Positions 26,767 through 35,968 of a stretch of 64,000 bases of DNA are shown piece after piece. Made by a program: the position numbers and the translations under genes. Each line of letters begins with the position of its first letter. Positions within the stretch are counted from its first letter, which is position 1. Under the pieces are notes generated by a model. That model searched no databases and had not been told where the DNA came from. It saw nothing but the letters and a program-made list of their open reading frames with translations. Origin of the DNA: Wenxinia saemankumensis. Its GTDB lineage: Bacteria > Pseudomonadota > Alphaproteobacteria > Rhodobacterales > Rhodobacteraceae. The stretch is from contig NZ_FQYO01000001.1 in the NCBI RefSeq assembly GCF_900141735.1, positions 620,001-684,000 of the forward strand, read 5' to 3'.

Positions 26767-28136
26767 GCGCCCTGCCGCCCGACCGTCCCCTGCCGCCGAA
26801 ACCCGCCTCGCGGCCGGGCCGGGTCTCGCTCTGGCGCTACCTGCGCCTGTTCCGGGCCGACATCCTCTCGGCCCAGCCCGAGCGGCTCTACCGCGCCTGG
26901 ATGGCCGAGTTCCGCACGCCGTTCTTCCGGTCCTACCTGGTGAACGACCCGGCGCTGCTCGATCTCGTCCTGAAGGAGCGGCCGCGCGACTTTCCCAAGT
27001 CGGACCGGATCGGCGCCGGGCTCCGCCCGCTGCTGGGCGAGTCCGTCTTCCTCACCAACGGCGCCACGTGGGAGCGTCAGCGGCGGATCATCGACCCCGC
27101 CTTCGAGGGGGGACGGCTGCGCAACACCTACCCCGCGATACGCGGCGCGGCCGCGGCGGCGGTGGGGCGCCTCGCGTCGCGGACCGGGCGGCCGGTCGAG
27201 ATCGAGGCCGAGACGAGCCACGCCGCCGCGGACGTGATCTTCCGCACGCTCTTCTCGCGCACCATCGAGGACCGCGTCGCGGCCGAGACCTTCGCCGCCT
27301 TTCGCGACCATCAGCGCGGCCAGCCGATCCTGAACCTCGCCGCCTTCCTGCCGCTACGCGGTCTGCCGCGGCTGCATTCGCGCCGGACGCGGGCCACCGC
27401 GCGGCGGATCCGGGCGCTGATCGCCGCGATGACCGAGGCGCGGGCGGCCGAGATCGCGGCCGGCACCGCGCCGGACGATCTCGCGACCAAGATCATGACG
27501 ACGCGCGATCCCGTGACGGGCCGGACCTTCGCCCCGGCCGAGATGGTCGACCAGGTGGCGATCTTCTTCCTCGCCGGACACGAAACCTCGGCCTCCGCCC
27601 TCGGCTGGGCGCTGTGGCTGCTGGCGACGCATCCCGAATGGCAGGACCGGGTCGCGGCCGAGGCGCCGGACCTGACGGACCAGTTCGCCTCGCTGTCGCG
27701 GCTGCGGATCACCCGCGACGTCTTCCGCGAGACGCTGCGGCTCTACCCGCCGGTGCCGATGATGGTGCGCCAGACGGCGCGCGCCGAGACCTTCCGCGGC
27801 CGCGCCGCGCCGCCCGGGGCGCAGGTCGTGCTCTCGCCCTGGCACCTGCACCGGCACGAGCGCCTCTGGGACGATCCCGACGCCTTCGATCCCGGTCGCT
27901 GGGCCGATCCCGCCAGCGCCGAGAGCCGGCGCCGTGCCTATATGCCCTTCTCCGCCGGGCCGCGCGTCTGCACCGGGGCGGGTTTCGCGATGGCCGAGGG
28001 GGTCATCCTGCTCTCCGCCATCGTCGGCGCCTACCGGATCGCCCCCGCCCCCGGCCCGCCGCCGCGTCCGGTGGCGCATCTGACGGTCCGCTCGGCCGAC
28101 GGCATCCGGCTGGTGCTCACGCCGCGACAACCGTGA
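26763..28136 (+). CDS. cytochrome P450
   Basis: A 457-residue P450 read from a GTG that overlaps the upstream stop by 4 nt. The I-helix oxygen-binding motif is FLAGHETSASAL, the K-helix ExxR is FRETLRLYPPVPMM, and the haem loop is FSAGPRVCTGAGFAMAE with the ligand Cys403. All are intact. The sequence resembles fatty-acid/alkane-type P450s (CYP4-like layout with WHLHRHERLW), which would fit the membrane hydrolase partner, but substrate is not proven. No ferredoxin or reductase gene is adjacent. Confidence 0.9.
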   Translation: MSALPPDRPLPPKPASRPGRVSLWRYLRLFRADILSAQPERLYRAWMAEFRTPFFRSYLVNDPALLDLVLKERPRDFPKSDRIGAGLRPLLGESVFLTNGATWERQRRIIDPAFEGGRLRNTYPAIRGAAAAAVGRLASRTGRPVEIEAETSHAAADVIFRTLFSRTIEDRVAAETFAAFRDHQRGQPILNLAAFLPLRGLPRLHSRRTRATARRIRALIAAMTEARAAEIAAGTAPDDLATKIMTTRDPVTGRTFAPAEMVDQVAIFFLAGHETSASALGWALWLLATHPEWQDRVAAEAPDLTDQFASLSRLRITRDVFRETLRLYPPVPMMVRQTARAETFRGRAAPPGAQVVLSPWHLHRHERLWDDPDAFDPGRWADPASAESRRRAYMPFSAGPRVCTGAGFAMAEGVILLSAIVGAYRIAPAPGPPPRPVAHLTVRSADGIRLVLTPRQP

Positions 28137-28388
28137 CGGGAGGGGCGTGACGAGGGCGGCCATCGGGCCCCGCGTCCGCGGATCCGGCTCGGAGCGAGCC
28201 CGGCGGCTGCCGCTTCCGCCGTAGTCGCCCCCGGGCGCCCTGATCCGGCGGGTGATCCGCTCGGGACAGGAAGAGGAAGGGGCAGCGTCCCTGCCCCCGG
28301 CCCGTGCGGGTCGCCCGGCATATGGGCGGTCCCGCGCCGCGGCTGTGCGGTCCGCCCCGACGCGCCGTCCGGGGACGGCGCGCCCGCC

Positions 28389-30287
28389 TCAGCCCTTCGG
28401 CCTGCGGGGGCCGCCCGGGCCGCGTTTCGGCCCGCCGTCGCGGCCCGGCTTGCCGCCCGCCTTCGGGCCCCCGACCTTCGGTCCCGCGTGCTTTGGGCCC
28501 CCGGATTTGGGCCCCCGGGGCTTGTAGGGGCGGGTCGCCCCGTCCCGATCCGCTTCCGCGTCATTGGCCCGCCCCGGGCGTCCCTTTCCAGGACCCTTGC
28601 CCCGCGGACGGTCCCCCTCAGGGGCCGCCCCCTGCGGGGCCGGCCGGTCGCCCCGGTGCGGGGGCTTGCCGCCGGGGCGGCGCGGCGGGCCGCCGCGCGA
28701 CGCGGGGCCGAGATCGGGCTCTCCCTCCATCCGGCGGGCATTGACCCCTTCCTCGAGCTGACCGCCCGCGCCGAGCGCCGCCTCGAACCCGGCCGCCCGC
28801 CCCTCGGCGATCTGCACGTAGGTCTCGGCCCCCTGGACCCGGATCGCGCCGATCGCGTCCGGGGTCAGGTCGCCCGCCCGGCACAGCAGCGGCAGCAGCC
28901 AGCGCGGCTCGGCCCGCTCGGCCCGGCCGACGGACAGGGCGAACCATACGCTGGGTCCGAAGGGCGCCCGCTCCTTGGGGGCGGGGCGCATTTCGGGATC
29001 GGCGAGGTCCTCGGGCGCGGAATGGGACTGCCGGTAGAGACGCAGATAGGCGGCGGCGATCTGCTCGGGCGATTTCTCGGCCAGCAGGCGCGCGGCGAAG
29101 GCCGCCTCGTCGCCGCCGGGCGCCTCGTCCCAGACCGGATCGGCCAGCAGCCGTTCCTCGTCGCGGCGCAGGATCTCGTCCGCGCCGGGCGCGGCCATCC
29201 ATTCGGCGGTGACGCGCGCGGTCTTCAGCAGGCGCTCGGCCTTCTTCGCGGCCTTGGGCGGAACGATCAGGGCCGAGGTGCCCTTGCGCCCGGCCCGGCC
29301 GGTGCGACCCGACCGGTGCAGCAGCGTCTCGGCATTGCTCGGCAGCTCGGCATGGACGACGAGCTCGAGATTCGGCAGGTCGATCCCCCGGGCCGCGACA
29401 TCGGTCGCCACGCAGACCCGCGCGCGTCCGTCCCGCATCGCCTGCAGGGCGTGGGTCCGCTCGGCCTGGCTGAGCTCGCCCGAGAGCGAGACGACCGAGA
29501 AGCCGCGATTGGCGAAGCGGGCGGTCAGCCGGTTCACCGCCGCGCGGGTATTGGCGAAGACGATGGCGTTCTGCGCCTCGTGGAAGCGCAGGACGTTGAT
29601 GATCGCCGTCTCGGCATCCTGCTGGGAGACCCGCAGCGCCTGGTAGGCGATGTCGGTGTGCTGGCTGCGCTCGGACAGCGTGGTCACGCGGACCGCGTCG
29701 CGCTGGTAGCGCTTCGCCAGCGTCACGATCATCGGCGGCACCGTGGCCGAGAACATCAGCGTGCGCCGCCCCTCGGGCGCGGCATCCAGCATGAATTCCA
29801 GATCCTCGCGGAAGCCGAGGTCCAGCATCTCGTCCGCCTCGTCCAGCACCACGGCCCGCACGTCGCCGAGATCGAGCGAGCCCCGCTGGATGTGGTCGCG
29901 CAGGCGCCCCGGCGTGCCGACGACGACATGCGCCCCGCGCTCGAGCGTGCGCCGCTCGTCCCGCATGTCCATGCCACCCACGCAGGACGCGATCCGCGCC
30001 CCCGCTCCGGCATAGAGCCAGTCGAGCTCGCGCTTCACCTGGAAGGCCAGCTCGCGCGTCGGCGCGACGACGAGGGCGAGCGGCGCGGCGGCCGGGCCGA
30101 AGGCGCCGCCCTCGCCGAGGATCGTCGGCGCGATGGCGAGACCGAAGCCCACCGTCTTGCCCGAGCCGGTCTGGGCCGAGACGAGGAGATCGGATGCCTC
30201 CAGCCCCTCGGCCGTCACCGCCTCCTGCACGGGGGTGAGCGTGTCGTAACCGCGCTCGGCGAGCGCATCGGAAAGGGCCTGGATCAT
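28389..30287 (-). CDS. DEAD-box RNA helicase with DbpA-type RNA-binding domain
   Basis: A 632-residue ATP-dependent RNA helicase. Motifs in order: SAQTGSGKT (~39), PTRELAFQ, VLDEADEMLDLGF (~147), FSATVP (~176), HRSGRTGRAGRKG (~325). A DbpA/CsdA-like RNA-binding fold spans about 450-510. The last ~115 residues are a basic Gly/Pro/Lys/Arg-rich tail with repeated GGPK/AGPK units. Likely roles are ribosome assembly and cold-shock RNA remodelling. The 252-bp gap to the convergent P450 gene holds a GC hairpin (28361-28370 with 28373-28382) and no gene. Confidence 0.93.
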   Translation of the reverse strand: MIQALSDALAERGYDTLTPVQEAVTAEGLEASDLLVSAQTGSGKTVGFGLAIAPTILGEGGAFGPAAAPLALVVAPTRELAFQVKRELDWLYAGAGARIASCVGGMDMRDERRTLERGAHVVVGTPGRLRDHIQRGSLDLGDVRAVVLDEADEMLDLGFREDLEFMLDAAPEGRRTLMFSATVPPMIVTLAKRYQRDAVRVTTLSERSQHTDIAYQALRVSQQDAETAIINVLRFHEAQNAIVFANTRAAVNRLTARFANRGFSVVSLSGELSQAERTHALQAMRDGRARVCVATDVAARGIDLPNLELVVHAELPSNAETLLHRSGRTGRAGRKGTSALIVPPKAAKKAERLLKTARVTAEWMAAPGADEILRRDEERLLADPVWDEAPGGDEAAFAARLLAEKSPEQIAAAYLRLYRQSHSAPEDLADPEMRPAPKERAPFGPSVWFALSVGRAERAEPRWLLPLLCRAGDLTPDAIGAIRVQGAETYVQIAEGRAAGFEAALGAGGQLEEGVNARRMEGEPDLGPASRGGPPRRPGGKPPHRGDRPAPQGAAPEGDRPRGKGPGKGRPGRANDAEADRDGATRPYKPRGPKSGGPKHAGPKVGGPKAGGKPGRDGGPKRGPGGPRRPKG

Positions 30288-30609
30288 CTGTGGGAGCCGT
30301 TCTGTGGGCGGATGGCGACGCGGCGCCGGCGGCGCGCGTCCCGCCCGCGGGAGAGGGGGAAGCGCGGGCACCTATCGCAACGCGGCGGCGCTGTATAGGG
30401 CCGACCGTGCCCCTGCCCCCCGGCATCGGGGCGCCCCGGGACAGGATCCCGTGAGCGGGCCACTTCCGGGCCGCCTTCGGACCGCAGGCCGGCCCGCCTC
30501 ATCGTGGCGGACAGACGCGGGGGACGTTCCGGAAATCGGGCCGAGCCGCCCCTGCCATCGGTCGGCCCCCAAGGGGGCATGGGGCCGGAGGCGCTGGCCC
30601 GACGGGGGC
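30288..30609. other. intergenic region upstream of the helicase
   Basis: About 320 bp without a convincing gene. It contains the helicase promoter (not resolved) and, near the stop of the RHH gene, a short inverted repeat GCCCCC/GGGGGC at 30565-30578 that could terminate the minus-strand unit. Confidence 0.4.
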
Positions 30610-30846
30610 TCAGCCGCCGGCGGCGCGGCCGGCCGCGGCGGCCTGCATCTCGCCCAGGACGAAGACGCGGATCGCCGAGGCGAGGCCGACCTCGCCCCGC
30701 CCCTCGTCGACCTGCGCGGCGAGCTCGTTCACCGCCACACCGCGACGGGCCGCCAGGGCACGGAAGGCCGCCCAGAATTCCGGCTCGAGCGTGACGCTGG
30801 TGCGATGCCCGCGCAGGGTCAGGGAATGCTTCTCGGGGCCCTTCAC
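30610..30846 (-). CDS. ribbon-helix-helix domain protein
   Basis: A 78-residue protein from a GTG start that overlaps the upstream stop (GTGA, 30843-30846). HRTSVTLEPEFWAAFRALAARRG followed by VNELAAQVDE fits the ribbon-helix-helix fold (one beta strand, two helices) used in small DNA-binding regulators. It is coupled to the DUF4169 gene; this pairing may form a regulatory or complex-forming unit. Target genes unknown; it does not resemble a toxin-antitoxin antitoxin with an adjacent recognisable toxin. Confidence 0.82.
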   Translation of the reverse strand: MKGPEKHSLTLRGHRTSVTLEPEFWAAFRALAARRGVAVNELAAQVDEGRGEVGLASAIRVFVLGEMQAAAAGRAAGG

Positions 30847-31031
30847 GGCGCGTCGGGGTCGCGGCGATGGGCCTCCAGCCGGGCGACGGCCTTCGCGGCA
30901 TCCTCCTCGTCGCGCGCCTTCTGCGATCTGGTCCTGCCGAACCGGGCGGCATTGGCGTCCGCCCGCGCGCGGTCCTCGGCCCGGGCCCGCGCCTTGCGGG
31001 CCTTGTTCAGGTTGATCGGCGCGTCGGCCAT
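30843..31031 (-). CDS. DUF4169 family protein
   Basis: A 62-residue, highly charged and probably helical protein beginning MADAPINLNKARKARARAED. The INLNKARKA start and FGRTRSQKA middle match the alphaproteobacterial DUF4169 family, whose function is unknown. The ATG at 31031 is preceded by GGGGGAC. Longer upstream reading starting near 31100 is less likely. It is translationally coupled to the ribbon-helix-helix gene. Confidence 0.8.
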   Translation of the reverse strand: MADAPINLNKARKARARAEDRARADANAARFGRTRSQKARDEEDAAKAVARLEAHRRDPDAP

Positions 31032-31130
31032 GTCGTCCCCCTTCTGCAGCGTCGGTCCCATGTTGCGATGCCGGCGCGGGGGCCGGCAAGGGCGGTCCAT
31101 GGCCCCGGGGCGGGCGCCGCCCGACGAGAA

Positions 31131-31155
31131 GGGCCGGCAGCGACGCTGCCGGCCC
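31131..31155 (-). terminator. terminator hairpin after PRC-barrel gene
   Basis: An 11-bp perfect stem (31131-31141 with 31145-31155) around a 3-nt loop, 25 nt after the PRC-barrel stop, followed on the minus strand by TTCTCG. Confidence 0.65.
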
Positions 31156-31180
31156 GTTCCTCGCCCCCCGGACGGGATTC

Positions 31181-31555
31181 TCAGATCCAGTAGGGATTCA
31201 TCCCGTAATAGTCGTGGAGCCGCATCTCGTAATCCCGGTCGGCCACCCCGGAATCGCCGCGGGCCGGCGCGGTGTCGAGCTGCTCCTTCGTGATGTCGGT
31301 CACGAACCCGTCGCGCGAGGTGTCGTAGCTAAGCTTGCGCCAGGGAATCGTCTGCTCCTCCTCGCCCATCCCCAGGAAACCGCCGAAATGCATGACGGCA
31401 TAGGCCACGTTGCCCGACTGCTTGTCGATCATCAGGTGGTCGATGTGGCCGACCTTGTCGCCATTCGGCGAATAGACATCTGTTCCGTCGACGGCGGTCG
31501 ACGGGACGAGCGAGTTGGGCGCGCGGCCCCCGGTATCGACATCGGTGGACGTCAT
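31181..31555 (-). CDS. PRC-barrel domain protein
   Basis: A 124-residue soluble protein with a PRC-barrel domain: DGTDVYSPNGDKVGHIDHLMID, then GGFLGMGEEEQTIPWRKL. PRC-barrels occur in photosynthetic reaction centre H subunits, RimM and many small stress-linked alphaproteobacterial proteins. It ends YYGMNPYWI. A second exported PRC-barrel protein at 34565-35047 shares the G-FLG-GE core, so the two are distant paralogues flanking fumC and eno. AAAGGAG precedes the ATG. Function not known. Confidence 0.85.
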   Translation of the reverse strand: MTSTDVDTGGRAPNSLVPSTAVDGTDVYSPNGDKVGHIDHLMIDKQSGNVAYAVMHFGGFLGMGEEEQTIPWRKLSYDTSRDGFVTDITKEQLDTAPARGDSGVADRDYEMRLHDYYGMNPYWI

Positions 31556-31656
31556 GATCGAACTCCTTTCGGATCAGGTGCTCGAAAACACGGGGGGCCC
31601 GGCCGATGTTCCAGCCCCGGGGGCGAGGGGCGCGGCGATGCGCGCCCGCCCGCGCA

Positions 31657-33045
<1,389 letters not shown>

Positions 33046-33082
33046 GTCCGTGCTCCGGCTGGTCGCGTCGACAGGGCAATAG

Positions 33083-34495
<1,413 letters not shown>

Positions 34496-34517
34496 TCCGG
34501 CCGCTGCGGAACAGGAA

Positions 34518-34539
34518 GGGCCGCCCCTCGGGGCGGCCC
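34518..34539. terminator. bidirectional terminator between eno and exported PRC-barrel gene
   Basis: A GC stem of 9-10 bp (34518-34527 with 34530-34539) with a tight loop lies between convergent genes; TCGTCGTT follows on the plus strand and TTCCTGTTCC on the minus. Confidence 0.75.
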
Positions 34540-34564
34540 TCGTCGTTCGGCCCGGATCGCGGCG

Positions 34565-35047
34565 TCAATCGTCGCCGACGACGTTCTCGATCTCCTCGGC
34601 TTCTTCGAGCTGCTCCGCCGACATGCGCGTGACGACGTAGAAGTCGTCGTCGTCGTCCGGACGCTGGACCAGACGCATGTCCTCCAGCGGGATCAGCACG
34701 GTCTTCTCGCCGAGACCGAGAAACCCGCCGACCTCGACCGTGACACCGATCACCGCGCCCTGGTTGTCGATCAGCAGGTCCTCGACCTCGCCGATATCGC
34801 CCCAGTCCGCCGCGATCGGGCCGAGGGGCTGGCCGCTGTCCCAGAACGAGGAATCGTAGGCGTCGCCGATCGTGTAGACGCGCGCGTCCTGCACGTCGTC
34901 CGCCTCGATATAGGGGCCGGCCGCCGGCATCGTCTCGGGCGCGACTTCGGTGGCGTCGAGTTCGGCCGGATCGACCGAGACGGCATCCTGCGCGAGGGCG
35001 GCGCCGGGCATGAGGGCGATGAAGGCGACGAGGGGCATGCGGGGCAT
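34565..35047 (-). CDS. exported PRC-barrel domain protein
   Basis: A 160-residue protein with a signal peptide (VAFIALMPGAALAQ, cleavage after residue ~19). It has an acidic linker and a PRC-barrel domain (GDIGEVEDLLIDNQGAVIG, GGFLGLGEKTVLIPLEDM). The C terminus is very acidic (DDDDD and EEAEEIENVVGDD). Related in its core to the cytoplasmic PRC protein at 31181-31555. Predicted periplasmic; role unknown, perhaps envelope stress or metal handling because of the acidic stretches. Confidence 0.82.
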   Translation of the reverse strand: MPRMPLVAFIALMPGAALAQDAVSVDPAELDATEVAPETMPAAGPYIEADDVQDARVYTIGDAYDSSFWDSGQPLGPIAADWGDIGEVEDLLIDNQGAVIGVTVEVGGFLGLGEKTVLIPLEDMRLVQRPDDDDDFYVVTRMSAEQLEEAEEIENVVGDD

Positions 35048-35157
35048 GGATGAACCTTTCGTGAGCGTGACACGTCGAGGGGCGAACGTCCCGCCGCGTG
35101 GCGCGGTTCCGGCCCCGCGCTGGACGTAGCCTGCCGCGGCCGGTAGCGTGCCGCGCC

Positions 35158-35595
35158 ATGGACGCCGAGACCCTGATCGACCGCCTCGACCTCGCCCCGC
35201 ATCCCGAGGGCGGCTGGTTCTGCCAGACCTGGATAGCCGCGGCGAAGGACGGGACGCGCCCGGCCGGGACCTGCATCTACTTCCTTCTGCGGGCGGGGGA
35301 GCGGAGCCACTGGCACCGGGTCGACGCGACGGAGATCTGGCATTTCTATGCCGGCGCCCCGCTGATCCTGCAGCTGGCCGAAAGCGCGGACGGCCCCGCG
35401 GAAGCCCTGCCCCTCGGGCCGGGCCTGGACGGCGCGGAGATGCCGCAGCGCATCGTCCCCGCCGGGTGGTGGCAGGCGGCCGAGAGCACGGGGGACTGGA
35501 CCCTGGTCGGCTGCACCGTCTCGCCCGCCTTCCGGTTCGACGGGTTCGAGCTGGCGCCGCCGGGCTTCGACATTCCGCCCGGGGGCGGCAGGTGA
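35158..35595 (+). CDS. cupin domain protein (DUF985)
   Basis: A 145-residue protein of the DUF985/cupin_5 family. It begins LIDRLDLAPHPEGGWFCQTW, has FLLRAGERSHWHRVDATEIWHFYAG with the histidines expected to line a cupin metal site, and ends with GCTVSPAFRFDGFELAPP. Family function is not established; some members bind small ligands. Its stop overlaps the tusA GTG by 4 nt. Confidence 0.87.
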   Translation: MDAETLIDRLDLAPHPEGGWFCQTWIAAAKDGTRPAGTCIYFLLRAGERSHWHRVDATEIWHFYAGAPLILQLAESADGPAEALPLGPGLDGAEMPQRIVPAGWWQAAESTGDWTLVGCTVSPAFRFDGFELAPPGFDIPPGGGR

Positions 35596-35825
35596 CGACG
35601 CACCGCTACGACGCGCGCGGCCTGCGCTGTCCCCTGCCCGTCCTGCGCGCGCGCAAGCTGCTGGGCGATATGGCGCCGGGGGCGGAGCTGGAGATCGTCG
35701 CCGACGACCCGATGGCCGCGATCGACCTGCCGGTCTTCGCTCGCGAGGCCGGGCACGCGCTGGTCGAGAGCCGCGAGGACGGGGACGGGGCGACGCTCTA
35801 CCGACTGCGCCGCGGCGCGGGGTGA
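35592..35825 (+). CDS. TusA-family sulfurtransferase-like protein
   Basis: A 77-residue protein with the TusA/SirA/YedF fold. The key motif GLRCPLPVLRARK holds Cys13 as the likely persulfide carrier. TusA relays sulfur for tRNA 2-thiolation and other routes; the family has several paralogues, so the exact acceptor is open. It starts at a GTG overlapping the cupin stop (GTGA) and is followed by a bidirectional terminator shared with rne. Confidence 0.88.
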   Translation: MTTHRYDARGLRCPLPVLRARKLLGDMAPGAELEIVADDPMAAIDLPVFAREAGHALVESREDGDGATLYRLRRGAG

Positions 35826-35908
35826 CCGCGCGCCCCGGGTGAGGCCGCCCCCCGCCATTCCGCACCTTGCCGGCCGGTCCTGCCCGGTGCGGTGCCCGGC
35901 CCCGGAAC

Positions 35909-35941
35909 GGGAAAGGCCGGGCTCCGCGCCCGGCCTTTCCC
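35909..35941. terminator. bidirectional terminator between tusA-type gene and rne
   Basis: A 14-bp perfect stem (35909-35922 with 35928-35941) with a 5-nt loop containing GAAAGG/CCTTTC lies 27 nt past the rne stop and about 83 nt past the tusA-type stop. It is the strongest hairpin of the window. Confidence 0.8.
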
Positions 35942-35968
35942 TCGTCACATCACGATCGGACTTTCCGC

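Noticed and set aside
30610-31031. Toxin-antitoxin system at the DUF4169/RHH pair.
   Set aside because: The RHH fold occurs in antitoxins, but the partner has no toxin features (no RelE, VapC, Doc or HipA motif).
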